Below are positions 1 to 7,004 of a stretch of DNA of 12,114 bases, piece by piece. The notes beneath the pieces were generated by a model that worked only from the letters and a program-made list of their open reading frames with translations, ran no database searches and had not been told where the DNA came from. The stretch lies in NCBI GenBank assembly GCA_902797275.1, contig CADBSI010000003.1, positions 1 to 12,114 on the forward strand, given 5' to 3'. The position numbers and the translations under genes are program-made. The first letter of the stretch is position 1, and each line of letters begins with the position of its first letter. The DNA is from an uncultured Erysipelotrichaceae bacterium (lineage in GTDB: Bacteria > Bacillota_I > Bacilli_A > RF39 > UBA660).

Positions 1-174
1 AGGTTAGATTTGTCAAGTTTATATTTACATTTTTTTGTAAAATATGATTAATTTGTGATAATGTCTTAAGTATTAACTTGTAAAAATGTCTTGATGTGTT
101 TAATTATTTTAATTTTAATTATTTTACCTTTAATTAATTGTTTAAACTTTAATTATTTTTTTTAAATATTTTCT
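1..174. other. AT-rich non-coding leader, no gene seen
   Basis: Extremely T/A-rich stretch with stops in every plus-strand frame within about 50 bases. Frame 1 is open from base 1 to a TAA at 49-51, so the tail of an upstream gene cannot be excluded, but its short peptide is not recognisable. A loose inverted repeat (TTTACA, six T, TGTAAA) lies at 24-41. I see no RNA gene or convincing terminator here. Confidence 0.5.
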
Positions 175-192
175 AAAATTTCATGAAATTTT
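175..192. promoter_or_regulatory. Perfect 18-bp palindrome, candidate operator
   Basis: AAAATTTCATGAAATTTT is perfectly self-complementary across all 18 bases. Its right half overlaps the possible -35 element (183-188) of the first promoter candidate upstream of the exporter operon. A dimeric repressor binding here would block that promoter. No regulator gene for it is visible, and the protein that would bind is unknown. A palindrome this AT-rich can arise by chance, but the placement supports a function. Confidence 0.5.
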
Positions 193-211
193 CACATAAC
201 TAATTTATAAT
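183..211 (+). promoter_or_regulatory. Distal promoter candidate of the exporter operon
   Basis: A perfect TATAAT (206-211) is preceded at 17-base spacing by ATGAAA (183-188), which matches four of six positions of TTGACA. Transcription would start near 218 and give an untranslated leader of about 65 bases. The weak -35 and the overlapping palindrome are compatible with a regulated promoter. In DNA this AT-rich a lone TATAAT is weak evidence. Confidence 0.4.
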
Positions 212-221
212 ATTAATGTTT

Positions 222-247
222 TTTTTAGATGTTGACAATTCTAAAAA
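222..247. promoter_or_regulatory. Inverted repeat around the -35 box, candidate operator
   Basis: The arms TTTTTAGA (222-229) and TCTAAAAA (240-247) are perfect 8-base complements separated by 10 bases. The spacer contains the TTGACA -35 element of the proximal promoter. A repressor bound to both arms would occlude RNA polymerase. The sequence differs from the palindrome at 175-192, so two different regulators are possible. The binding protein is not identified. Confidence 0.5.
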
Positions 248-260
248 TAATAAATATACT
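232..260 (+). promoter_or_regulatory. Proximal promoter of the exporter operon
   Basis: The consensus -35 TTGACA (232-237) and TATACT (255-260) are separated by exactly 17 bases, the best sigma-A-type promoter in the window. The predicted start is near 267, leaving a leader of about 17 bases with an AAGAAGG-like ribosome site (273-279) just before the ATG at 284. Confidence 0.8.
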
Positions 261-283
261 ATTACAGTAAGAAAGAAGGTTAT

Positions 284-2020
284 ATGATAAAGCTATTTAA
301 AAATTTAAGTAAAAAAGCATATTTATATGTATTTTTATCAATTGTATTTGTAGTTGTTCAAGTATTATTAGATTTAAAATTACCTGATTATATGACAAAT
401 ATTACAACTTTAGTTCAAACATCAGGAAGTGTTCATGATATTTTTATTCAGGGTGTTTATATGTTGCTTTGTGCTAGTGGGTCTTTAATAGGAAGTGTAA
501 TTGTTAGTTATTTAGCAACGTATTTAGCTAGTTCTTTTGGTGAAAAGACAAGAAAAAGAATTTATGAAAAAGTTTTAGGCTTTAGTATGGAAGAAATTAA
601 AGATTTTTCCGTTTCAAGTTTAATTACTAGAACTACTAATGATGTTGGTCAAATTCAAATGTTAATTTCTTTTGGATTACAAGCTTTAATTAAAGCACCT
701 ATTATGGCAGTTCTTGCTATTTTAAAAATAGCTGGTAAGAATATGAAATTTAGCATGCTAACTTTTATAGCAGTTGTTCTTTTATTAATTTTAATTGTTG
801 TAATTGTTGTTCTTGTTATGCCAAGATTTAAAATTGTTCAAAAATTAACTGATAATTTAAATAGAATAACCAGAGAAAATTTAACTGGTATTAGAGTAAT
901 TAGAACTTTTAATGCATCTGATTATCAAACAGATAAATTTAATGATGCTAATAATAAATTAACTAATACGCAACTATTTAATCAAAGAGTGATGGGACTT
1001 ATGTCGCCTTTTATGTCTTTAGTTATGTCATCTTTAACTTTAGGAATATATTTAGTTGGAGCTATCTTAATAAAGGATGCTAACTTGCCAGATAAATTAA
1101 CTATTTTTAGTGATATGGTTGTTTTTTCGACTTATGCTATGCAAATAGTTATGTCTTTTATGATGCTAGTTATGATTTTCTTAATTTATCCAAGAGCTTC
1201 TGTTTCAGCCAAAAGAGTTAATGAAGTTTTAGATCGAACTAATAAAATTAAAGATGGTACTAAAGAAAACGGAGAATATGTTGGAACAGTTGAATTTCAA
1301 AATGTATCTTTTAAATATCCAGATGCTGATGATTATATGATTAAAAACGTTTCTTTTAAAGCTAATAAGGGTGAAACCATTGCTTTTATTGGAGGAACTG
1401 GTTCAGGAAAATCAACTTTAATTAATTTAATTCCTAGATTTTATGATGCAACGGAAGGAAAAATATTAGTTGATGGTATTAATGTTTGCGATTATAAATT
1501 AAAATCTTTACATGATAAAATAGGGTATGTTGCTCAAAAAGCTTTTATGTTTCATGGAACTGTTAAGGAAAATATTGCTTATGGAAAAGAAAATATTGAT
1601 GAAAAATCTTTAACTGATGCTATAGCAGTTAGTCAAGCTGACTTTGTTGCTAAAATGGATAAAGGAGTGGACTCTTTTATTGCTCGTGGAGGAACCAATG
1701 TTTCTGGTGGTCAAAAGCAAAGACTTGGAGTAGCAAGAGCAGTTTATAGAAATCCAGAAATTTATATTTTTGATGATACTTTTTCAGCTCTTGATTATAA
1801 AACAGATCATAATTTAAGGAAAGCTTTAAAAGAATACACGAAAGATGCAACTACTTTAATTGTTGCTCAAAGAATAGGAACAATTTTGGAAGCTGATAAA
1901 ATTTTAGTTCTTGATAATGGAGAAGTTGTTGGAATGGGTAAACACGAAGAACTTTTAAAAACTTGTCCTGTTTATAAAGAAATTGCAAAAAGTCAATTAG
2001 GAAGTGAGGCGTTAAAATGA
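284..2020 (+). CDS. Heterodimeric ABC exporter, degenerate-site half-transporter
   Basis: This 578-residue half-transporter has an N-terminal type IV (ABC exporter) membrane domain (about 1-310, six predicted helices) and a C-terminal ATPase domain (about 335-570). Seen motifs are Walker A GGTGSGKST (370-378), Q-loop Q418, signature VSGGQ (473-477) and Walker B ending D497-D498. The catalytic glutamate is replaced by Asp498 and the switch histidine by Gln529. These replacements are the known hallmark of the non-catalytic subunit in heterodimers such as TM287/288, BmrCD and LmrCD. It overlaps the next gene by four bases (ATGA), so the two are expected to be co-translated and to form one inner-membrane pump. 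The substrate is unknown; drugs, peptides or lipids are family possibilities. The start is supported by the upstream purine-rich ribosome site and the promoter at 232-260. Confidence 0.93.
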   Translation: MIKLFKNLSKKAYLYVFLSIVFVVVQVLLDLKLPDYMTNITTLVQTSGSVHDIFIQGVYMLLCASGSLIGSVIVSYLATYLASSFGEKTRKRIYEKVLGFSMEEIKDFSVSSLITRTTNDVGQIQMLISFGLQALIKAPIMAVLAILKIAGKNMKFSMLTFIAVVLLLILIVVIVVLVMPRFKIVQKLTDNLNRITRENLTGIRVIRTFNASDYQTDKFNDANNKLTNTQLFNQRVMGLMSPFMSLVMSSLTLGIYLVGAILIKDANLPDKLTIFSDMVVFSTYAMQIVMSFMMLVMIFLIYPRASVSAKRVNEVLDRTNKIKDGTKENGEYVGTVEFQNVSFKYPDADDYMIKNVSFKANKGETIAFIGGTGSGKSTLINLIPRFYDATEGKILVDGINVCDYKLKSLHDKIGYVAQKAFMFHGTVKENIAYGKENIDEKSLTDAIAVSQADFVAKMDKGVDSFIARGGTNVSGGQKQRLGVARAVYRNPEIYIFDDTFSALDYKTDHNLRKALKEYTKDATTLIVAQRIGTILEADKILVLDNGEVVGMGKHEELLKTCPVYKEIAKSQLGSEALK

Positions 2021-3804
2021 GAGGAAAACCAGGTACTAATGAAAAACCTAAAGATTTTAAAAAGGCTTTAAAAAATTTAATTAGCTATTTAAAACCTTAT
2101 TTAACTCCTTTAATTATAGCTATTATTTTTGCTCTTGTAGGATCAATTTTTTCTATAATTGGTCCAGATAAAATTAAAGAAATTACTAATTTGATTGTTT
2201 CAGGGCTTGCTTCTTCAATTGCTCTCGATAAGATTAAAAGTATTGCTTTATTTCTAATAATAATCTATAGCATAGGTTTTGTTTGTAGTTATTTAGAAAA
2301 TTTTATTATGGCAACTATTACTAATCGTTTTTCAAAGAAATTAAGAGGAGAAATAAGTGAAAAAATTAATCGTTTACCTCTTAAGTATTTTGATAAAACT
2401 CCATATGGTGATATTTTATCACGTGTTACTAATGATGTAGATACTTTAAGTCAAACAGTTAATCAAAGCATTTCAACTTTGGTTAGTAGTATAACTTTAT
2501 TAATTGGTTCTATTTTTATGATGTTTCATACTAATTGGATCTTGGCATTAACAGCAATTTTTTCAAGTTTATTTGGCTTTTTCTTCATGGCTATCGTATT
2601 AGCTAAATCTCAAAAATACTTTGAAACTTTTCAAGAAGAAATTGGAAATTTAAATGGTCAAGTTGAAGAAACTTATACTGGTCATAATATTGTTAAAGTA
2701 TATAATGGAGAAGAAATGGAAATTTCTGAATTTGATAAAATAAATAGTAAAATGTTTGATTCAGCTATGAAAGCTCATTTCTTTTCAGGTTTGATGTCTC
2801 CATTTATGTCTTTTATTGGAAATTTTAGTTATGTTTGTGTATGTGTTGTAGGTTCAGCTTTAGCTTTAAATGGTACTATTACTTTTGGAGTTATTATAGC
2901 CTTTATTATCTATGCTAGATTATTTACGCAACCATTATCCCAAATTGCACAAGTTGCTACTAATTTACAAAGTGCGGGAGCTGCTAGTGAAAGGGTATTT
3001 GCTTTTTTACAAGAAGAAGAAATGCCAGATGAAGCTAATTTAGTTAAACATTTAGATAAAAGTAAAGTTAATGGTAATATTGAATTTAAACATGTTAAAT
3101 TTGGTTATGATAAAGATAAAACAATTATAAAAGACTTTTCAATGCAAGCTAAAAGTGGTTCTAAAATTGCTATTGTTGGTCCAACAGGAGCTGGTAAAAC
3201 AACTTTAGTTAATTTACTTATGAAATTTTATCCAATAGATGATGGAGATATCTTAATAGATGGGGTTAGTATTAAAGATTTAACTAGGGAAAATATTCAT
3301 GATTTATTTATTATGGTTTTACAAGATACTTGGTTATTTGAAGGAACTATTAAAGAAAATATAGTTTATAATCAAGAAAATGTTGCCTTTGAAAGAGTAA
3401 AAGAAGTAGCTAAATTAGTTGGTTTAAATCATGTAATTAAAAGCTTAAGTAAAGGTTATGATACCATTCTTAGTGATAATGAATCACTTTCAGCTGGGGA
3501 AAAGCAATTATTAACAATTGCCCGTGGTATGTTAAAAGATGCACCTTTTTTAATTCTTGATGAAGCAACTAGTAGTGTTGATACGAGAACAGAAGAATTA
3601 GTGCAAGAAGCTATGGATAAATTAGCTGAAGGAAGAACAAGTTTTATAATTGCTCATCGCTTATCAACTATCAAAAATGCTGATTTAATTCTAGTTTTAA
3701 ATGAAGGTAATGTTGTTGAACAAGGAACTCATGAAGAATTATTAAAGAAAAATGGTTTCTATGCTAATCTTTATAATTCTCAATTTGAAAGTATTAATGA
3801 ATAA
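2017..3804 (+). CDS. Heterodimeric ABC exporter, catalytic-site half-transporter
   Basis: This 595-residue partner of the preceding gene has six membrane helices in about residues 25-320 and an ATPase domain in about 350-590. It has Walker A GPTGAGKTT (388-396), Q436, Walker B LILDEATS with catalytic Glu516, and switch His547, so it supplies the canonical hydrolysis residues. Its signature is altered to LSAGE (491-495) instead of LSGGQ. In a head-to-tail dimer that signature faces the partner's degenerate Asp498/Gln529 site, while the partner's VSGGQ faces Glu516. The two genes therefore encode one degenerate and one active ATP site, as in TM287/288 and BmrCD. The start overlaps the upstream stop (ATGA), with a GTGAGG ribosome site at 2004-2009. 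No clear terminator follows, so some read-through into the next gene is likely. Confidence 0.93.
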   Translation: MRGKPGTNEKPKDFKKALKNLISYLKPYLTPLIIAIIFALVGSIFSIIGPDKIKEITNLIVSGLASSIALDKIKSIALFLIIIYSIGFVCSYLENFIMATITNRFSKKLRGEISEKINRLPLKYFDKTPYGDILSRVTNDVDTLSQTVNQSISTLVSSITLLIGSIFMMFHTNWILALTAIFSSLFGFFFMAIVLAKSQKYFETFQEEIGNLNGQVEETYTGHNIVKVYNGEEMEISEFDKINSKMFDSAMKAHFFSGLMSPFMSFIGNFSYVCVCVVGSALALNGTITFGVIIAFIIYARLFTQPLSQIAQVATNLQSAGAASERVFAFLQEEEMPDEANLVKHLDKSKVNGNIEFKHVKFGYDKDKTIIKDFSMQAKSGSKIAIVGPTGAGKTTLVNLLMKFYPIDDGDILIDGVSIKDLTRENIHDLFIMVLQDTWLFEGTIKENIVYNQENVAFERVKEVAKLVGLNHVIKSLSKGYDTILSDNESLSAGEKQLLTIARGMLKDAPFLILDEATSSVDTRTEELVQEAMDKLAEGRTSFIIAHRLSTIKNADLILVLNEGNVVEQGTHEELLKKNGFYANLYNSQFESINE

Positions 3805-3818
3805 TCTTTTAAAAACTG

Positions 3819-3847
3819 TTTACCTTATGCCTATTTTGGTGTAAAAT
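3819..3847 (+). promoter_or_regulatory. Promoter of the DUF4097-like gene
   Basis: TTTACC (3819-3824) and TAAAAT (3842-3847) are separated by 17 bases, with a TG directly before the -10 box. A very strong ribosome site, AGGAGGAG (3863-3870), lies between this promoter and the ATG at 3874. The gene can thus be expressed independently of the exporter operon. Confidence 0.55.
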
Positions 3848-3873
3848 ATAAGTAGATAGTTTAGGAGGAGAAT

Positions 3874-4677
3874 ATGTCTAGTAGTCAAAAAATAATTAAA
3901 TATTTTGCTATTACCTTTGCTTGTATTATCATTGCTAGTATGATAGGTGGAATAGTAAGTTTCATTGTAACTATATTTGATATTTCTGAATATAAACAAA
4001 GAAAAATTCATGAGTTATATCAATCTAATGTTGTTAATACTACTTTAGATATTGATTTAAAAAGTGCAGATTTAGAAATTAATTTAGGTGATAAATTATT
4101 AGTTTCAAGTGATAGTAAATATATTAATTGTATTCAAGATGAAAATAAAATTCAAGTGATTGAAAAAAATCATGTATCATTTTCTAATAATACATCTAAA
4201 TTAATTATTACAATTCCAAGAGATTTAATGTTTGATGTTGTTGATATTGAAGCAGGAGCTGGTAAAATTAATATCGAAGAATTAGAAACTAAAAGATTAC
4301 ATCTTGATTTAGGAGCTGGAAGGGTAGATATTAAAAATTTAATTGTTACAGAACGTACTAAAATAGAAGGTGGAACTGGTAAGTTTACTATTCAAAATGG
4401 AACTATTAATAATTTAAAATTTGCTTTAGGAGTAGGGGATGCTAAAATTAATTCTGCTATTCTTGGTAATAGTACAATTGATGCTTCGGTTTCAAAATTA
4501 GATGTTAATTTAAGAGGATCAATTAATGACTATGAAATTTCAATTGATAAAGGAATTGGTTCTATTAAATTTAATGGTGAAACCTTAAAAGATAAAAGTG
4601 TTGTTGGAAATGGTAATAACTATTTAGAAATTAATGGGGGAGTAGGAACTATTAAAATAACTACTAATAATAATTAG
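3874..4677 (+). CDS. Membrane-anchored DUF4097-like beta-repeat protein
   Basis: The 267-residue product has one N-terminal hydrophobic helix (about 8-35) without a lipobox, then a short charged linker and an all-beta domain, so it is likely anchored in the membrane with the repeat domain outside. A recurring glycine turn followed by a short beta strand appears at about residues 128-134 (GAGKINI), 147-153 (GAGRVDI), 167-173 (GTGKFTI), 186-192, 227-233 and 256-262, with a period near 19-20 residues. This is the pattern of DUF4097/DUF4098-type putative adhesin domains, which form a beta-solenoid-like stack. The molecular role of the family is not established, and it is often found near envelope-stress regulators. 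The AGGAGGAG ribosome site fixes the start. The family call is from pattern and not from a profile search. Confidence 0.75.
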   Translation: MSSSQKIIKYFAITFACIIIASMIGGIVSFIVTIFDISEYKQRKIHELYQSNVVNTTLDIDLKSADLEINLGDKLLVSSDSKYINCIQDENKIQVIEKNHVSFSNNTSKLIITIPRDLMFDVVDIEAGAGKINIEELETKRLHLDLGAGRVDIKNLIVTERTKIEGGTGKFTIQNGTINNLKFALGVGDAKINSAILGNSTIDASVSKLDVNLRGSINDYEISIDKGIGSIKFNGETLKDKSVVGNGNNYLEINGGVGTIKITTNNN

Positions 4678-4707
4678 ATAAGGTTGAGTTTAACTTTATC
4701 TTTTCTT
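4676..4707 (+). terminator. Rho-independent terminator after the DUF4097-like gene
   Basis: AGATAAGGTT (4676-4685) pairs with AACTTTATCT (4692-4701) in a 10-bp stem with one G-U pair and a 6-base loop, followed by TTTTCTT. The stem begins inside the stop codon. It is AT-rich, so termination is probably incomplete. Confidence 0.5.
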
Positions 4708-4718
4708 CATGTTATAAT
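4689..4718 (+). promoter_or_regulatory. Extended -10 promoter of the lipoprotein gene
   Basis: A perfect TATAAT (4713-4718) carries the extended TGn motif (TGT at 4710-4712). The -35 is weak (TTTAAC, 4689-4694, 18-base spacing), which is typical of extended -10 promoters. The -35 region overlaps the 3' arm of the preceding terminator hairpin. AAGGAGGAG (4726-4734) is the ribosome site for the ATG at 4737. Confidence 0.6.
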
Positions 4719-4736
4719 TAATATCAAGGAGGAGAA

Positions 4737-5216
4737 ATGAAAAAGAAAGGAATTTATATTTTACTTATTTTTGCTTTTTGCTTATTTTTAACAGGATGTG
4801 ATAAGACTAAGACTTATACAAGTCATGGAATGTCAATTGAAATGCCAAAAGGTTTTTATGAAAAATCTCTTGCAAGTGCTACAGTTTATTATGAAAGCCC
4901 AACAGCAATTGTAACGGGTTTAAAAGAAACATTTACAACACTTAGTCAAGTAGGTTTAGATAAGAATTCATCTTTAGAAGATTATCTTAAACTAGTTCTT
5001 AAAAATAATAATAAAGAAGAAGCTTTAAAAGAAGATGGAAACTTAGTTTATTTTACCTATGAAGCTAATATAAATGATAAAGATTTTTTCTATACAACTG
5101 TTGGTTATAAAACAAATGATAGTTTTTGGTTATTTAATTTTGCTTGTGAAGCTAAAAACAAAGATATTTATGCCTCTAAATTTCTTGAATGGGCTAAAAC
5201 CATAAAATTTGATTAA
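4737..5216 (+). CDS. Small lipoprotein, possibly PsbP/Mog1-like fold
   Basis: The 159-residue product has a clear type II signal peptide: positively charged MKKK, a hydrophobic core and the lipobox LTGC at residues 18-21. Cys21 would be lipidated, placing the protein on the outer face of the membrane. The mature part of about 138 residues is a single small alpha/beta domain: a start of the type 'GMSIEMPKGF' (about 31-40), alternating strands, and an end of the type 'FLEWAKTIKF'. This layout resembles the PsbP/Mog1-like lipoproteins common in Firmicutes, but that is a judgement by eye and no function follows from it. It has its own promoter and terminator and lies between the DUF4097-like gene and the bceRS-like pair, so a role in the envelope response is a guess from position. 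Confidence 0.75.
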   Translation: MKKKGIYILLIFAFCLFLTGCDKTKTYTSHGMSIEMPKGFYEKSLASATVYYESPTAIVTGLKETFTTLSQVGLDKNSSLEDYLKLVLKNNNKEEALKEDGNLVYFTYEANINDKDFFYTTVGYKTNDSFWLFNFACEAKNKDIYASKFLEWAKTIKFD

Positions 5217-5242
5217 TACCTATTTGGTATTTTTCTTTTTTT
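5215..5242 (+). terminator. Terminator after the lipoprotein gene
   Basis: AATACC (5215-5220) and GGTATT (5226-5231) form a 6-bp stem with a 5-base loop, followed by a T-rich tract (TTTTC then seven T, to 5242). The stem starts within the TAA stop codon. The stem is short but the T tract is strong. Confidence 0.6.
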
Positions 5243-5252
5243 ATTATATAAT
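5224..5252 (+). promoter_or_regulatory. Promoter of the two-component operon
   Basis: TTGGTA (5224-5229, four of six matches) and TATAAT (5247-5252) lie at 17-base spacing. The -35 is inside the terminator hairpin of the lipoprotein gene and the spacer is the T tract, so the same DNA serves both roles. AAGGAGG (5262-5268) is the ribosome site for the ATG at 5273. I see no TTACA-N4-TGTAA box here, so autoregulation by the encoded response regulator is not indicated. Confidence 0.5.
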
Positions 5253-5272
5253 AATTTAAAAAAGGAGGCAAT

Positions 5273-5929
5273 ATGAAAATATTAATAATCGAAGATGAAA
5301 AAATTATAAGAGAAGAATTACAAGAATTACTTTTAAAAAATGGTTATGAAGTTTTCCTGTTAACAGATTTTACAAATGTTTTACCAATTGATCCTGATAA
5401 ATACGATTTAATTTTATTAGATATTAATTTACCTAACTTAAATGGAGAATTTTTATTAAAAGAAATTAGAAAAACTAGCAATATTCCAATTATCATGTTA
5501 ACAAGTAGAGTAGATGAAATGGATGAGGTTTTATCAATTACAAATGGAGCAGATGATTATATTACTAAACCTTATAATCCAATTATTTTACTTTTAAGAA
5601 TTCAAAATATCTTTAAAAGAATTAATTCAAATCTAGATTATCTTAAATATAAAAATATATCATTTGATTTGAAATCTGGAGTTATTAAAAAAAATAATTT
5701 AAAGGTTGAATTAACTAAAAATGAAATGATAATATTTAACTATTTATTAACAAATAAAAACAAAATTATTTCAAGAGATGAGTTAATGACAATTTTATGG
5801 AACAACAATGAATATATAAATGATAATAGTTTAACTGTTAATATTAGTAGATTAAGAAAAAAATTAGATGATTTGAAAAGTGATGTTGTAATTGAAACAA
5901 GAAAGGGTTGCGGGTATATATTATCATGA
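5273..5929 (+). CDS. bceR: BceR-like OmpR-family response regulator
   Basis: The 218-residue product has a receiver domain (about 1-115) and a winged-helix DNA-binding domain (about 123-218). Receiver residues are all present: the acidic pair Glu7-Asp8, phosphoacceptor Asp50 in LLDINLP, Thr77 and Lys99 in TKPYNP. The recognition helix is about residues 185-198 (NSLTVNISRLRKKL), and the wing ends VIETRKGCGYIL. Its neighbours are a loop-less histidine kinase and a BceAB-type transporter, which identifies it as the BceR/PsdR-type regulator of a peptide-detoxification module. The expected target is the TTACA-N4-TGTAA box at 6942-6955 upstream of the transporter genes. The start has an excellent ribosome site, and the stop overlaps the kinase start (ATGA). 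The symbol is given at family level, because the inducing peptide need not be bacitracin. Confidence 0.9.
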   Translation: MKILIIEDEKIIREELQELLLKNGYEVFLLTDFTNVLPIDPDKYDLILLDINLPNLNGEFLLKEIRKTSNIPIIMLTSRVDEMDEVLSITNGADDYITKPYNPIILLLRIQNIFKRINSNLDYLKYKNISFDLKSGVIKKNNLKVELTKNEMIIFNYLLTNKNKIISRDELMTILWNNNEYINDNSLTVNISRLRKKLDDLKSDVVIETRKGCGYILS

Positions 5930-6939
5930 AATTATCTAAGTATTTTAAAGATAAATTAGGTTTAATTTTAATTTATTTTTTTAATTATTTTATTATTATT
6001 AGTTTATTAATTGCTTTTAAAAGTAGTATTTCTTTAATAATTGCTATTAGTCTTTTAGGTTTAATTAATTTTTTACTTATCTTTTTTCTTTCGTATTTTA
6101 AGAAAAAAAACTTTTATGATAATCTACTTAATAATTTAGAATTACTTGATAAAAAGTATTTAATTTTAGAAACTTTATCTAAACCTTCTTTTTATGAAGG
6201 AGAATTACTTTTTAATATTTTATACGATATTAATAAATCAATGATAGAAAATGTTAATATTTATAAGAATTCGGTTGCTGATTTTAAAGATTACGTTGAA
6301 ATGTGGATTCATGAGGTTAAAATACCAATTTCTAGTTTAGTTTTAATGATGCACAATAAGAAAAATATAGATAAAAGATTTATTCAAGAAATAAGAAAAT
6401 TAGATAATTATATTGATCAAGTATTATTTTATGTTAGAAGTAATTATACAGAACAGGATTTTCTTTTTAAAAAAATTAGTTTAAATAAAATAATAAGTCA
6501 AGTTGCAATTAAAAATATTGATGATTTGCGTTTAAATAAAGTTAATTTAGAAGTTTTAGTTAGTGATATAGTTATTACAACTGATCCTAAATGGTTAGAG
6601 TTTATTATTAATCAAATAGTAAATAATAGTATCAAATATAAAAAAGAGAATAATTCTTATATTAAAATTTATTCTAAGAGTTATCAAGATAGGGTATCCT
6701 TATTTATTGAAGATAATGGAATAGGTATTCCAAGGAAAGATTTAAGTAGTGTTTTTAATAAATCATTTACCGGGGAAAATGGAAGAAATACAACAAAATC
6801 AACAGGAATGGGTTTATATATTGCTAAGAAGTTATGTATGAAATTAGGTCATAAAATTGAAATTAGTTCTTGTGAAGGGGAAGGAACAACTTTAATAATA
6901 ACATTTAATCTTGATAGTTTTTACCAAATAGAAAACTAA
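5926..6939 (+). CDS. bceS: BceS-like intramembrane-sensing histidine kinase
   Basis: From the ATG at 5926 the product is 337 residues. Two membrane helices (about 12-30 and 36-56) are joined by only a few residues, so there is no extracellular sensor domain. This is the hallmark of BceS-type intramembrane-sensing kinases, which receive their signal from the BceAB transporter. The phosphoacceptor is His129 in WIHEVKIP; the ATP-binding domain has the N box NQIVNNSIKY (229-238), G1 DNGIGIP (263-269) and G2 GMGLYIAKKL (294-303). I prefer 5926 over an in-frame TTG at 5908 because 5926 gives a 4-base ATGA overlap with the regulator and starts the membrane region cleanly. No strong ribosome site precedes it, so translation is probably coupled to the regulator gene. 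The partner is the adjacent regulator. Confidence 0.88.
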   Translation: MKLSKYFKDKLGLILIYFFNYFIIISLLIAFKSSISLIIAISLLGLINFLLIFFLSYFKKKNFYDNLLNNLELLDKKYLILETLSKPSFYEGELLFNILYDINKSMIENVNIYKNSVADFKDYVEMWIHEVKIPISSLVLMMHNKKNIDKRFIQEIRKLDNYIDQVLFYVRSNYTEQDFLFKKISLNKIISQVAIKNIDDLRLNKVNLEVLVSDIVITTDPKWLEFIINQIVNNSIKYKKENNSYIKIYSKSYQDRVSLFIEDNGIGIPRKDLSSVFNKSFTGENGRNTTKSTGMGLYIAKKLCMKLGHKIEISSCEGEGTTLIITFNLDSFYQIEN

Positions 6940-6970
6940 TATTACAAATTTGTAAGGTTTAGTAATATTA
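6937..6970. repeat. 9-bp inverted repeat enclosing the BceR-type box
   Basis: TAATATTAC (6937-6945) and GTAATATTA (6962-6970) are perfect complements with a 16-base spacer. The left arm begins at the kinase stop codon and overlaps the left half of the TTACA-N4-TGTAA palindrome. No T tract follows, so this is not a terminator. It may extend the operator, mark a second site, or form an alternative hairpin in read-through transcripts. Confidence 0.45.
6942..6955. promoter_or_regulatory. BceR-type operator, TTACA-N4-TGTAA
   Basis: TTACAAATTTGTAA is a perfect 14-bp palindrome that exactly fits the TNACA-N4-TGTAA consensus known for BceR-like regulators of peptide-resistance transporters. It lies directly after the kinase gene and 20 bases upstream of the -35 region of the transporter promoter, the position of an activator site. 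No second exact copy was noticed in the window. The encoded regulator is the obvious binder by inference. Confidence 0.8.
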
Positions 6971-6975
6971 AACAA

Positions 6976-7004
6976 ACGACAAGTTTAAATTAATATTATA
7001 TGAT
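6976..7004 (+). promoter_or_regulatory. Activator-dependent promoter of the bceAB-vanZ operon
   Basis: ACGACA (6976-6981) matches four of six positions of TTGACA, and TATGAT (6999-7004) five of six of TATAAT, with 17-base spacing. An off-consensus -35 downstream of the BceR-type box suits a promoter that needs the phosphorylated regulator. The ribosome site AAAGGAG (7013-7019) precedes the ATG at 7025. Confidence 0.6.

Noticed and set aside
24..41. Possible second BceR-type box (TTACA and TGTAA half-sites)
   Set aside because: The half-sites are separated by six T instead of four bases and lie about 190 bases before the best exporter promoter, so they do not fit the consensus.
3820..4011. 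Minus-strand open frame of 63 codons
   Set aside because: It is antisense to the promoter, ribosome site and start of the DUF4097-like gene, has no ribosome site, and its translation is low-complexity. It is a shadow frame.
5217..5272. Autoregulatory BceR box before the two-component operon
   Set aside because: No TNACA-N4-TGTAA match is present. The palindromic AATACC/GGTATT is better explained as a terminator.
5908..5925. Upstream TTG start for the histidine kinase
   Set aside because: It adds six residues inside the regulator gene without a ribosome site. The ATG at 5926 gives a clean ATGA overlap.
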